Assembly: GCF_002355855.1 (NCBI RefSeq)
Contig: NZ_AP017656.1
Location: 248,001-312,000, forward strand
Direction: 5' to 3'
Length of the DNA stretch: 64,000 nucleotides
Source of the DNA: Sphingobium cloacae
GTDB taxonomy: Bacteria > Pseudomonadota > Alphaproteobacteria > Sphingomonadales > Sphingomonadaceae
A program made the position numbers and the translations under genes. Below, in pieces: positions 50,665-58,820 of the stretch. A model generated the notes under the pieces. The model searched no databases and had not been told where the DNA came from. It saw nothing but the letters and a program-made list of their open reading frames with translations. Numbering within the stretch: the first letter of the stretch is position 1; each line of letters starts with the position of its first letter.

Positions 50665-50692
50665 GTTTAACATAATCTATGTTATCGGACTG
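50665..50692 (-). other. dif: dif-like XerC/XerD recombination site
   Basis: On the minus strand this 28-bp site reads an 11-bp XerC-type arm CAGTCCGATAA, a 6-bp centre CATAGA and an 11-bp XerD-type arm TTATGTTAAAC. The XerD arm matches E. coli dif at 10 of 11 bases and the 11-6-11 spacing is exact. It is either the chromosomal dif or a dif-like site used by a mobile element. It borders the Tni module. Confidence 0.6.
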
Positions 50693-50738
50693 ACGGATTT
50701 GCTTTACGGTCGAAGCACTTAGACCGCTCTGGCGGCCA

Positions 50739-51884
50739 TCATCCGATCAGCGACACCCGCTCGCGCTGGCGTTGCTCTTGCTCCGCGAGCCACACATGAA
50801 ACTGCGCCAAAATGTCGGCAACGTCCAGCCCAGTTCGACTATGGTGCAGGCCAACCCGAACGCGCAGCGGTGCCGGCCAATCTTTGCAGTTCTGGATCAA
50901 CATCGCTTGTACCCATTTGGGCGTGCTGGCGAGCAGCCATTCGAGCGAATGCCATTCGTAAGCGGGCCTCACGCCCGACATCAGGCGGCTGACCGGCTCG
51001 TCCGACAGCAGTGCGATGACAGCGCATGAGACGTGAGCACGATACGCAGGCGAGAGTTCGTGAAAGGGCTGCTCTTCCCAGGTTTGCGGGTCGTGATCGG
51101 GCATGTTTGACAGCAACGGGCTGTTGAACAGATTTATGCGGCTGGTGCGATTGATGTCGGGCGCCAGCAAGGCTCGCGTGAGCCCGTGCAACACGGCGAG
51201 GAATTGCCGAGCCGAGACCTGCCCTACCCCGGTCAGCGACGCAGATCTGCCGAGCAGCGCCTTCCGCAACTCGCCATCGAATGCGAACAGGAGGTTCAAA
51301 GCGCGGGGCACATCCTCCGACGGACATTCTGACGCGGGTTTCGGGCCGCTCCAATGGTTTGTTCTGAGAGGTACGCCGCAGTCGGTGCAGGTGAACTCGA
51401 TCCGGCTCCGCCAGCTGAAGCGGGGCTCATGGTGGGGCTGACAGCGGCGGCAGAAGTCCTGCCGCCAAGTGCCGTGCCGGCGACAGAAGACGAGCGGGAG
51501 CGCCGCTTCGGCATCGAGGTAGGCGCCACCTGTGGCGTGGCCTTCGGCAAGGCAGACATGGCACCAGGCGAGATCGAGCTCGCCTCGCGCTCGCCCTTTT
51601 CCGTCGGTTCGTGGCAACCAGGCGGCCACCAGCCACGGCCAGCGGCGCTTCAGGGCGAGGCGCATGATCGCCTCCTGATCGACGCGGAGCCGTTGCGCCG
51701 CGGATTTCGCCTCCGACCCTTTCCATTCTACGTCCGCTCTGACCTTGGTGCCCGAACTGCCCGGGGATAGCTCCTGCCGCAAATCAGTGATGGACACCTC
51801 ATAACAAGCGGCGATGCGCGCCAGCCAGGAGGAGATGAGCTCGTCAGGATGAGGCCGTGCCGCGATCGGCAGCGCGCCCGACAC
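50739..51884 (-). CDS. tniQ: TniQ family transposition protein
   Basis: The 381-residue protein begins with the TniQ domain (ARPHPDELISSWLARIAACYEVS) and has paired zinc-binding CxxC/CxxH clusters (CHVCLAEGH, CRRHGTWRQDFCRRC, CTDCG) at about residues 105-180. TniQ/TnsD-type proteins help choose or prepare the target site together with TniB. It is the last gene of the tniABQ operon and starts 3 bp after tniB. Confidence 0.88.
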   Translation of the reverse strand: MSGALPIAARPHPDELISSWLARIAACYEVSITDLRQELSPGSSGTKVRADVEWKGSEAKSAAQRLRVDQEAIMRLALKRRWPWLVAAWLPRTDGKGRARGELDLAWCHVCLAEGHATGGAYLDAEAALPLVFCRRHGTWRQDFCRRCQPHHEPRFSWRSRIEFTCTDCGVPLRTNHWSGPKPASECPSEDVPRALNLLFAFDGELRKALLGRSASLTGVGQVSARQFLAVLHGLTRALLAPDINRTSRINLFNSPLLSNMPDHDPQTWEEQPFHELSPAYRAHVSCAVIALLSDEPVSRLMSGVRPAYEWHSLEWLLASTPKWVQAMLIQNCKDWPAPLRVRVGLHHSRTGLDVADILAQFHVWLAEQEQRQRERVSLIG

Positions 51885-51887
51885 GGC

Positions 51888-52811
51888 TCACACTCTTCCC
51901 CTGGCCCGCGTTCGCGCTCGGCGCTGGGCAATCACCTTCATGCTGACCGAAGGCATCAAGAGGTCGTCGGCATCGAGGTCGCTGGCCTCGATGCATTCGC
52001 TGCCGTTCTCGATCGCACGAATAGCCAACGTCTCGACGAGGCGGAAGATGCGCCCGGTATTGCCGTCGGAGAGATCGAGTACCGACGTGCGGCAACGCTC
52101 CTCTTCCAGCTGTGAAGATCTCCGAAGCGGCAAGATCGCAGCTAGCGTGACCATCAACAGGCGGAACGCTTCGTCGTTCTGCCACCGAACCAGTTCGACC
52201 GCGTCGAACCGCTCGGCGAGCGCCGCGTCTGTGAGCAGCGCCGCCTGCGCCTCGTGGTTGCCGGTGCAGACGAGTGGGATCTGCAGGTCGTTCGCGAGAT
52301 AGCGGAGCGTGTTGAGGAAGATGCGCTGCTGGCGCGGCGTGCAGGCCAGCATATGGTTGATCTCATCCAGAATCAGCATGCGAGCACCCACCTGCCCCAT
52401 CAGCCGGCGAGTCAGGAGGCGCGCGCGCTGCGTGTCCCCCCGCGCAGCGAAGCCGGCGCGGAGCTTCTCGAGGACCTCGCCGTAGAACTCGCCGTCGGTC
52501 GGCTGCGGTGGCAGCTGGACGGCGACAACCGGTATCGTCGCCACACCGGTCGCCTCGTTGAACCCGCGCGGGTTCTCTGCCTCAAAGCGCTCCACGATGC
52601 GCGACTTGCCCATGCCGGTTTGGCCGTAGATCAGCAGGCACGGCATGCGCGTGCGCGGCGGATAGCGCAGCATCGCGTCCAGCGTCTTGCGCACCGCTTC
52701 CGCCTTCGGGAAGCCGAGCCACCGATCCTTGCGGATCCAGGCGATCCGGTCGGCGTCGGGCCAACGCGCGCGCGCGCGATAACTATCGGCGAGATGGAAG
52801 AGGTCGCTCAT
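51888..52811 (-). CDS. tniB: TniB-like AAA+ ATPase of a transposon
   Basis: The 307-residue protein has a Walker A motif YGQTGMGKSR (about residues 62-71) and Walker B ARMLILDEINH (about 142-152), followed by sensor 1 (VCTGNHEA). This is the TnsC/MuB-like ATPase that selects target DNA and stimulates the TniA transposase. Its start overlaps the tniA stop in ATGA. Confidence 0.9.
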   Translation of the reverse strand: MSDLFHLADSYRARARWPDADRIAWIRKDRWLGFPKAEAVRKTLDAMLRYPPRTRMPCLLIYGQTGMGKSRIVERFEAENPRGFNEATGVATIPVVAVQLPPQPTDGEFYGEVLEKLRAGFAARGDTQRARLLTRRLMGQVGARMLILDEINHMLACTPRQQRIFLNTLRYLANDLQIPLVCTGNHEAQAALLTDAALAERFDAVELVRWQNDEAFRLLMVTLAAILPLRRSSQLEEERCRTSVLDLSDGNTGRIFRLVETLAIRAIENGSECIEASDLDADDLLMPSVSMKVIAQRRARTRARGRV

Positions 52812-54490
52812 CGGGGCATCTCCTCGACAAGATACGGAAGCACCTTCTGATCGCCGTCCGTCCTCTCCTCTACCGCAGATGCGCCTACGGCAGGGGTTAC
52901 CTGCTCAAGCCGGCGCTTGCTGCCACCCCTTGCCCGACGGGCGTCGCGCAGTGCCGCTTTGGTCCGCTGAAGCGCGAGCCGCGCGGCCTTGGTCTTGTGC
53001 GCCGCTTCCGCGACGATCAATCGCTGGGTCTCGACAGCCTGGAAGATCAGCGTCTCGTCGACAGCCTGCTGGCCGCGCTCCCGCAAAGTGCGAACCGCCT
53101 CCCTCTGCTCCCAGCGGGTGATCGCGGGACGCCGCAGATCGCGATAGGGCACCTCGAGGTGCTCGCCATGTGGTAGCTCGAGCCAGACGCGCGAAAGGTC
53201 GCGGGGATCCCACCGCACCGGCATCGTCTGCCCCGGCCGCGTGTACCAGCAGGATAGCGCATCATCCCAATAATGAGTGCGGAACAGCTCGATGCCGTGT
53301 GGTGTTACGGCGCGCAGCTCGCAGGGTAGAAAGTCGAACAGAAACGCGGCATCGTCGGCCGGAAGGCGGACCAGCTCCGGGCGTCGTTCCACCCCCTCGG
53401 CCCAAGCAAGGGCGGGCGGAATGCCGATCCCACGGTGCCGCTCCGCATGATATGGGCCGATGATCTGCGCGGCGAGCCAGACTTCCAGCTCGCTCAGCGT
53501 CATGCACGCCTCACCTTCCGCATCGTAGTCGCCACGCTCGGCGACGTTAGAGAATGTAGTTCCGGGTAGGAGGTGGACGGCCCCCATCATCGTGCCAATC
53601 AGCCGCTCGATGTGACCGCCAAAGTGCGGCCGACGCACCGGCCGATATTCGACCGCAATCGAGTGAGCTCGGCAGCCGCGCTTCAGCGCGTCTGAGCGGT
53701 GCTCGCGCGCGTTGTCGAGGTGCAGCCGATCCATGAGCCCCTGGCTGTCCCACGGTGCCTTCATGCTCCGCTCAGCCAACCAGTCCCGCTTGGGGAGAAC
53801 GGCGTGCCGCATGCACATACCGACTGAAACAGCGGACGGCGCGAGCATGTGGAGGTGGAAGCCGGGCACGGTTCGGCTCGCCACGTCGATCATCAGCGTG
53901 AGCCAAGGCCGGCCGATAGGCTTGCGGTACAGGTCGTCGACAACGATCACGTCGACCAGCGTGTGGTCCGACTGCACGAGCTCAAGCGCGTAGTCCGCCT
54001 CGAGCACGCCTCGCGTTGGCTCCCACTTGTCAGCCGCTGACTTGGCACCCTGTCTGCGGGCCGTAACGATCTGAGGAGCGAGCCGAGCCAACCGGGCCTG
54101 GATCGCCTTAGTGCTGGGCACCTTGACCCCGATCTTCGTTCCTTCGTGTCGCAGCCAGCGGCGGAGCGCCTGAACGCTGGGCTTCTCGAGTGTGAGGTAG
54201 AACTCAGCGATGCCGCGAGCGATAAGATGCTCAGCCGCGGCCGAGAGCCGCTGCTCCCCCTTCTCCCTTCCTCGCGGTCGCGGCAGCAGTGACGCCGCAG
54301 CGGGCGAGGCTCGGTAGAGTTGCAGGAGCTTGTGGAAGCGAGCGCGGCCGAGTTCTAGCTGGACCATCGCCTGGGCGGCCACATCGCCGGGCACGCGCGT
54401 CATCGAGGCGAGCGGGCGAATGATCTTCTCGCGGCGATGCGCCTCCGCCCAGTCGGCGTCGCTCGCCGTCCTCAGGTCCGCGGTTCGCAT
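52808..54490 (-). CDS. tniA: TniA-like Mu/Tn7-type DDE transposase
   Basis: The 560-residue protein has N-terminal helix-turn-helix regions and an integrase core with the acidic triad: Asp in LVQSDHTLVDV, Asp in RLHLDNAREHRSD and Glu in FGGHIERLIGTM. A Mu-type C-terminal domain and a basic tail follow. It cuts and joins the transposon ends. Three copies of a GTCC(G/A)C(T/C)-type repeat just upstream of its start, toward the element end, are its likely binding sites. Confidence 0.9.
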   Translation of the reverse strand: MRTADLRTASDADWAEAHRREKIIRPLASMTRVPGDVAAQAMVQLELGRARFHKLLQLYRASPAAASLLPRPRGREKGEQRLSAAAEHLIARGIAEFYLTLEKPSVQALRRWLRHEGTKIGVKVPSTKAIQARLARLAPQIVTARRQGAKSAADKWEPTRGVLEADYALELVQSDHTLVDVIVVDDLYRKPIGRPWLTLMIDVASRTVPGFHLHMLAPSAVSVGMCMRHAVLPKRDWLAERSMKAPWDSQGLMDRLHLDNAREHRSDALKRGCRAHSIAVEYRPVRRPHFGGHIERLIGTMMGAVHLLPGTTFSNVAERGDYDAEGEACMTLSELEVWLAAQIIGPYHAERHRGIGIPPALAWAEGVERRPELVRLPADDAAFLFDFLPCELRAVTPHGIELFRTHYWDDALSCWYTRPGQTMPVRWDPRDLSRVWLELPHGEHLEVPYRDLRRPAITRWEQREAVRTLRERGQQAVDETLIFQAVETQRLIVAEAAHKTKAARLALQRTKAALRDARRARGGSKRRLEQVTPAVGASAVEERTDGDQKVLPYLVEEMPR

Positions 54491-54525
54491 GGCACGACGC
54501 CTCGGCTAGTCCCAGCTGGGCGATC

Positions 54526-54610
54526 GTCCGCTGTTTCGGGAACAATGTCCACTGTTTCAGGTGCAGGTCGTCGCTCAGCGGCAATCTAGCCGCGAGTCCA
54601 CCCTTTCAGG
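54526..54610 (-). repeat. Three imperfect repeats, likely TniA binding sites
   Basis: GTCCGCTGTTTCGGG at 54526-54540, GTCCACTGTTTCAGG at 54547-54561 and GTCCACCCTTTCAGG at 54596-54610 share most positions in the same orientation. Arrays like this mark the ends of Tn7/Tn402-type elements. No counterpart was seen at the other end of the element. Confidence 0.65.
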
Positions 54611-54643
54611 AGAACCGACACCACCCCTGCCCGGCAAGCTCAA

Positions 54644-54675
54644 GTCTGTCCGATAAGAAAGATTATCGGACAGAC
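54644..54675. other. Perfect 13-bp inverted repeat with dif-like spacing
   Basis: GTCTGTCCGATAA and TTATCGGACAGAC flank a 6-bp centre (GAAAGA). The 11-6-11 core resembles an Xer site in which both arms are of the XerC-like type seen at 50682-50692 (10 of 11 identical). There is no T-tract, so it is not a normal terminator. The next 178 bases to the Bax-inhibitor gene show nothing else. Confidence 0.55.
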
Positions 54676-54853
54676 GTCTTAGGTAGGCCGCTGCGGTTGA
54701 ACGATCGGAATCCGATCGTCACTCCGCAATGCTGAAGGGCGATCGCTGACCGATGGAGTGGCCGTAGATCGCCGGACACACCAGAAAGAGCAGCGCCTGC
54801 CGTCGACGACGGCGGCGCTGCCTAGTCTTCCGGCCCAACGTTTCAGAGCCGGA

Positions 54854-55585
54854 TTATTCCTCCCGCTGCCCGAACAGGCTGAGCAGCAGCTGGAAGAGGT
54901 TCACCAGGTTCAGGTAAAGCGAAAGCGCGCCCATCACGGCCAGCTTTTCGGCTCGCTCCGACCCGGCATAAGCCAGATATTCGCTCTTCAGGCGCTGCGT
55001 GTCCCAGGCCGTCAGGCCGGTGAACACGAGCACGCCGACAATCGAGAAGACGAGCTGCAGCGTCGAGGAGCCGACGAACAGGTTGACGATGCTCGCGATC
55101 ACGACGCCGATCAGGCCAACCATCAGGAAGGTGGACCAGCGCGACAGGTCGACGTTGGTCGTATAGCCCCACAGGCTCATGGCGGCGAACACGGCCGCGG
55201 CGCTGAAGAAGGCCAGCGCGATGCTGGTGCCCGTGAACACCAGGAAGATACTGGCCATCGATACGCCCATGACCGCAGCAAAGGCGAAGAACGCCGTTCG
55301 CGCCTGTCCTGTCGTCATGCGCTCGACCCTGAACGAGAAGAACATGACAAATGCCAGCGGCGCGAAGATCGCGACCCACTTAAGCGGCGTGCCAAAGATT
55401 GGCTGGTACAGCGCTGGCACGCTGGCGACGAGGAATGCCACCAGCGCTGTAATGCCGAGGCCGAGCGCCATGTTGCGATAGACGCCGAGCATGTGCCGGC
55501 GTAGGCCTTCATCATAGACGGCCGTGGTTGTGGCCCGGGCCGACGGGAAAGGCCGATAGGTATTCGGTTCGAAAATTCTGTTCAT
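54854..55585 (-). CDS. Bax inhibitor-1 family membrane protein
   Basis: The 243-residue protein has seven hydrophobic segments from about residue 35 to 240 and the BI-1 marks YRNMALGLGITALVAF and LTAWDTQRLKSEY with the Asp-containing helix end. Bacterial members (YccA/YbhL-like) modulate the FtsH protease or act as pH-sensitive calcium leaks. It is divergent from the heat-shock genes across 347 bp and may share stress control; a CCCTTGAAAC -35-like element on its strand (about 55749-55758) lacks a good -10. Confidence 0.88.
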   Translation of the reverse strand: MNRIFEPNTYRPFPSARATTTAVYDEGLRRHMLGVYRNMALGLGITALVAFLVASVPALYQPIFGTPLKWVAIFAPLAFVMFFSFRVERMTTGQARTAFFAFAAVMGVSMASIFLVFTGTSIALAFFSAAAVFAAMSLWGYTTNVDLSRWSTFLMVGLIGVVIASIVNLFVGSSTLQLVFSIVGVLVFTGLTAWDTQRLKSEYLAYAGSERAEKLAVMGALSLYLNLVNLFQLLLSLFGQREE

Positions 55586-55802
55586 GCCTCACTCCATTGC
55601 TCCAATGTCAATGAGGCACTCGGCCGGCTCCACCTGGGAGCCCGCGATCCTGCACCGAGCGCACTCGATGCGGTCCGACATGACGATGGCGTAACGCCGT
55701 CGACAGAGGGGCCCGGTCCGCAGGCTTAATGTTGTATTCGCCCGCACCCGTTTCAAGGGCGGAGATGCTTGCGAAGTGCTTTGCTGACTTCGCTAAATTC
55801 CA

Positions 55803-55831
55803 CTTGAAACCTCTTGAGCCGTTCCTAGTTT
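55803..55831 (+). promoter_or_regulatory. RpoH (sigma-32) type heat-shock promoter
   Basis: CTTG at 55803-55806 (in CACTTGAAAC) and CCTAGTTT at 55824-55831 are separated by 17 bases, matching the alphaproteobacterial RpoH consensus CTTG-N17-CYTATNT except for one position. It would start transcription near 55838, upstream of the hsp20 leader. Confidence 0.65.
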
Positions 55832-55833
55832 TT

Positions 55834-55932
55834 CGATTGCCGGACGCCGTTCGGGTCCGGTGGACATAGAGGGCGTCGGCTCTCCGTTTCCGACGCTTCT
55901 CATGCCCAGATTGCTCACAGGAGGATTTGGAG
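55834..55932 (+). promoter_or_regulatory. ROSE-like RNA thermometer in the hsp20 leader
   Basis: The leader folds into a stem at 55840-55860 (CCGGAC/GTCCGG), a stem at 55873-55896 (GCGTCGG/CCGACGC) and a last hairpin in which TTGCT (55911-55915) can pair across CAC with AGGAG (55919-55923). That pairing contains the G-G mismatch typical of ROSE elements and hides the ribosome site before the ATG at 55933. Heating should open it. Confidence 0.6.
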
Positions 55933-56406
55933 ATGAGAACCAACTTCGACTTTGCGCCGTATCGGCGATCGACGGTCGGCTTCGACCGTCTGTTCAACCT
56001 GCTCGAGGCAGGTGCCCGCGACGACGATGGCTACCCGCCCTTCGATATCGTCAAGGAAGGCGAGGACAGTTACCGCATCACGCTTGCGGTGGCCGGCTTC
56101 CGCCCGGAGGACATCGAGATCGTCGCTCAGCAGAATCTGCTCAGCGTCACCGGCAAGCGCGCCGAGGATGACGGGAAGGGCGAGTATCTGCACCGCGGCA
56201 TCGCTGCCCGCTCGTTCGAGCGGCGCTTCCAGTTGGCTGATTTCATCGAGGCCGGCGACGCCCGGTTCGAGAATGGCCTTCTGTCGATCGCGCTGAAGCG
56301 CGTCGTCCCCGAGGCCATGAAGCCGCGCAAGATCGAGATCGCCGGCGGGACCGGCGACAGCGATCGGCTCGAAGCGCCCAAAGGCGAGAACAGCGCAGCG
56401 GCCTGA
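55933..56406 (+). CDS. Hsp20 small heat-shock protein (IbpA class)
   Basis: The 157-residue chaperone has an alpha-crystallin domain from about residue 35 to 125 (PPFDIVKEGEDSYRITLAVAGF, then GLLSIALKR, the conserved beta9 G-L-hydrophobic region). It has an N-terminal arm typical of class A/IbpA proteins (RRSTVGFDRLFNLL) and a C-terminal IxI-like tail (KIEI). It holds unfolding proteins during stress without ATP. An RpoH promoter and a ROSE-like leader precede it. A TTG at 55927 is in frame, but the ATG has the better-spaced AGGAGG. Confidence 0.9.
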   Translation: MRTNFDFAPYRRSTVGFDRLFNLLEAGARDDDGYPPFDIVKEGEDSYRITLAVAGFRPEDIEIVAQQNLLSVTGKRAEDDGKGEYLHRGIAARSFERRFQLADFIEAGDARFENGLLSIALKRVVPEAMKPRKIEIAGGTGDSDRLEAPKGENSAAA

Positions 56407-56432
56407 TCGCGCGATAGATGTGGCTCCGCCGG

Positions 56433-56452
56433 CGCGCCGCTTCGGCGGCGCG
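56433..56452 (+). other. UUCG-tetraloop hairpin between the two hsp20 genes
   Basis: CGCGCCGC and GCGGCGCG close a TTCG loop, an unusually stable hairpin in the 93-bp gap. No T-tract follows, so it is more likely an RNA-stability or processing element than a terminator. Confidence 0.5.
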
Positions 56453-56499
56453 GCCGATGGACCATGTCCAACGCCTGCCAGGAAAGGAGGATAATCATC

Positions 56500-57006
56500 A
56501 TGGCAATTCGTGATCTCATTCCCTGGGGCCGGCAGGAGAGCCGCGCTCCAGAACGGACCGACGACAGGTCCGACCAGCAGCACCCGCTTGTGTCCCTGCA
56601 CCGCGACGTGAACCGCCTGTTCGACGACGTCTTCCGGGGCTTCGGCGTACCGGCTTTGAGCGGCTGGGGGCGCAGCCTCGAGTGGCCGACGATTGAGCTT
56701 TCGGAGACCGACAAGGAGATCCGCGTCACCGCGGAGCTGCCCGGGATGGATGAGAAGGACGTCGACATCAGCGTCGACGACAATGTCTTGTCGATCCGCG
56801 GCGAGAAGCGCTCCGAAACCGAGGACAAGGAGCGCGGCTATTCGGAGCGGAGCTATGGTCGCTTCGAGCGGCATATCGGGCTGCCGCGTGGGGTCGAGCA
56901 GGACCGGGCAAGCGCGACGTTCAACAAGGGCGTGCTGACGATCGTCCTGCCCAAGTCCGCGGAGGCGATCGAGAGCCGGCGCAGCATTCCGATCAACGCA
57001 GGCTGA
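56500..57006 (+). CDS. Hsp20 small heat-shock protein, class B type
   Basis: The 168-residue chaperone has a long N-terminal arm (HRDVNRLFDDVFRGFG), an alpha-crystallin domain (about 60-155) with ELPGMDEKDVDISVDDNVL and GVLTIVLPK, and ends SIPIN, giving the IxI-type anchor. It is a different class from the upstream Hsp20 and is likely to form mixed oligomers with it. The Met at 56500 follows AAAGGAGG; an upstream frame start at 56464 is ignored. Probably cotranscribed from the RpoH promoter at 55803. Confidence 0.92.
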   Translation: MAIRDLIPWGRQESRAPERTDDRSDQQHPLVSLHRDVNRLFDDVFRGFGVPALSGWGRSLEWPTIELSETDKEIRVTAELPGMDEKDVDISVDDNVLSIRGEKRSETEDKERGYSERSYGRFERHIGLPRGVEQDRASATFNKGVLTIVLPKSAEAIESRRSIPINAG

Positions 57007-57015
57007 TGAGACGTC

Positions 57016-57043
57016 GGGCAGCCGCCGTCGGCGGCTGCCCGTT
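57016..57043 (+). terminator. Strong stem-loop after the hsp20 genes
   Basis: GGGCAGCCGCC and GGCGGCTGCCC form an 11-bp stem with a 3-base loop followed by GTTT. It starts ten bases past the stop codon and probably ends the heat-shock transcript, although the T-tract is short. Confidence 0.65.
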
Positions 57044-57055
57044 TCGAGGGCGCAA

Positions 57056-57589
57056 ATGGCAACACGAGCTGATTCTCTTCCACCGTACATTGCGACGCCG
57101 CGCGTGCTGGCTCCGCGCCTTGCGGAGTTTGCCAACGATAACGTCGCGACCGAGGTGTCTTCGCCGTTTGATACGGCGTGGCGACGCTACGCAAGCGCGC
57201 TGCCGACGGACGCATTCGCCATCATCGAACCCGATCCGCTCGCCGGTCGGTCCGGCGGCCGCGCCCGTGAGGGTCGATGGCGGCTGCGTTTCCGCCCGCG
57301 GTCGCGCCCGTTGGTCGATCCGCTCACCGGCTGGACGGGAGGAAGCGACCCCCTCGCCCATCTGGAGCTCGGCTTCCCTTCGCGTGAAGCCGCCGAGGGT
57401 TATTGCCGGCGGTACGGCCTCTCCTACGAGAGCCGGGGCGCACCGCGAGCGTCGGGACCTCGGCCACGGGAGGAGATGGCTTTCATCCCGGTCGGCGCGC
57501 CTACCTGCTGCATGCCTGCGGGTCCTCATCCCGTGTGCTGCGGCAACGCGACGTCGGAGCCGATCGAGGCTGCCCATGCGGACACCTGA
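57056..57589 (+). CDS. NDUFS4-like (ETC complex I subunit conserved region) protein
   Basis: Residues about 65-135 resemble the NDUFS4 family: WRLRFRPRSRPLVDPLTGWTGG followed by LAHLELGFPSREAAEGYCRRYGLSYE. The N-terminal arm ends in FANDNV, a short motif common before such domains. The last 45 residues are Cys/Pro rich and have no family match. Bacterial versions are accessory subunits that stabilise NADH dehydrogenase, but this divergent paralogue is set among stress genes, far from any nuo operon, so its real function is open. Confidence 0.72.
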   Translation: MATRADSLPPYIATPRVLAPRLAEFANDNVATEVSSPFDTAWRRYASALPTDAFAIIEPDPLAGRSGGRAREGRWRLRFRPRSRPLVDPLTGWTGGSDPLAHLELGFPSREAAEGYCRRYGLSYESRGAPRASGPRPREEMAFIPVGAPTCCMPAGPHPVCCGNATSEPIEAAHADT

Positions 57590-57628
57590 ACAAGGCTTGC
57601 CGTCGCGCAGGTAACAGGGACCCAACGC

Positions 57629-58750
57629 TTGGCATTCCCCTGCCCCAACTGCCGCCACCAGCTTCACTTGGAGGAAAGCGCCTGCCCGAGCTGCGCACAC
57701 GCCGTTGGCTATGACTGGCGCATAGACGCCTTTCGTCATCTCGACCCCAGGGCGCGCGAGTGGCACGATGCAGAGGGATCAGCCGCCGCGGTAAAGCCTT
57801 GCGCCAATGTTCATTACGGCGCGTGCAATTGGCTGGCAGATGAGACGGGCGCTGAAGCGCTCGGTCCGACCCGAGCAATGTGCCGCGCCTGCCGGCACAA
57901 TCGCATGATCCCCGATCTCGCGGTGCGCGGCGTCCTTCAACGCTGGCGGCGGATCGAGGAGGCCAAGCGGCGCATGATTCGCGGTGCGATCAAGCTCGGC
58001 CTGCCCCTCGAGACCAAGGCCGAGCGCGGAGACGGGCTCGCCTTCGATTTCTTGTACGATGCCGCCGCCGAGAACGGCTATGTCCCACAGCTTCTCACCG
58101 GCCATGCCGGGGGTGTCATCACGCTGAACGTGATCGAGGCGGACGACGCGGCGCGGGAGCGCATACGCCATCAAATGGGCGAGCCCTACCGCACTCTTCT
58201 AGGCCATTTTCGACACGAGATCGGCCACTACTATTGGTACCGGCTCGTCGCTGGGACCGACATGCACGATCCCTTTCGCTCACTGTTCGGTGACGAGCGC
58301 ATCGATTATGCTGCAGCGGTCCAGCGCTACTATGCCGGCCGTCCGGCACTCGGCTGGGCTGATGACCATGTCAGCGCGTATGCAACTGCGCATCCCTGGG
58401 AAGATTTCGCCGAGACGTTCGCTCATTACCTGCACATCGTCGACACGCTCGGAGCGATGGCGGACTTCGGTGTGGGGCTGGAAGGCAATCGCGCACCGCA
58501 CCCGGACATCGATGCGTATCGTGTTGCAACGGCGACGCTCGTTGAGCGCTGGATACCGATCTCCTTCGCGCTCAACGCGGTAAACCGGGCAATGGGGCAA
58601 CCGGATCTCTATCCCTTTCGTCTCAGTCCCGGCGTCATGCTCAAGCTCGATTTCGTTAGCCGCCTGATCGCGCGGGCCGCGGGCCGTGAGGAAATCCCGG
58701 AGGGGTCTGAGCTGGCCGCGATGATCGCAAGCCTCGGGCACGGCGTGTGA
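57629..58750 (+). CDS. Putative zinc-binding metallopeptidase (Peptidase_Mx-like)
   Basis: The 373-residue protein begins with a zinc-ribbon (CPNC and CPSC, residues 5-22) and a second Cys-rich part with ANVHYGACNWL and MCRACRHNRMIPDL. The catalytic core carries HEIGH in LGHFRHEIGHYYW (about residues 198-210) and a downstream Glu in HPWEDFAETFAHYLH that fits a gluzincin. It is probably a cytoplasmic protease linked to stress. The TTG at 57629 is the only suitable start before the zinc ribbon, so start confidence is moderate. Confidence 0.78.
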   Translation: MAFPCPNCRHQLHLEESACPSCAHAVGYDWRIDAFRHLDPRAREWHDAEGSAAAVKPCANVHYGACNWLADETGAEALGPTRAMCRACRHNRMIPDLAVRGVLQRWRRIEEAKRRMIRGAIKLGLPLETKAERGDGLAFDFLYDAAAENGYVPQLLTGHAGGVITLNVIEADDAARERIRHQMGEPYRTLLGHFRHEIGHYYWYRLVAGTDMHDPFRSLFGDERIDYAAAVQRYYAGRPALGWADDHVSAYATAHPWEDFAETFAHYLHIVDTLGAMADFGVGLEGNRAPHPDIDAYRVATATLVERWIPISFALNAVNRAMGQPDLYPFRLSPGVMLKLDFVSRLIARAAGREEIPEGSELAAMIASLGHGV

Positions 58751-58820
58751 AACCTGCGCGACGCCGGATCGCGGAGCGGAGAGACGTCCATTCAGCTCGT
58801 AATGCCCTTTGGAGAACCCC

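Larger units (their letters stand above)
50695..54643. mobile_element. TniA-TniB-TniQ transposition module (Tn402/Tn5053-like)
   Basis: Three genes for a DDE transposase, its AAA+ partner and TniQ lie on the minus strand and fill the space between the two Xer-like sites. Limits are approximate because no terminal inverted repeat or target duplication could be matched by eye. There is no resolvase gene or cargo gene inside, so it is a minimal or reduced element. Confidence 0.7.

Noticed and set aside
50680..54672. TGT...ACA ends taken as transposon termini
   Set aside because: The first and last 20 bases are not inverted repeats of each other and the flanking five bases differ, so no target duplication supports these ends.
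54644..54675. Reading the 13-bp inverted repeat as a rho-independent terminator
   Set aside because: There is no T-tract on either side, and the arms match the nearby dif-like site.
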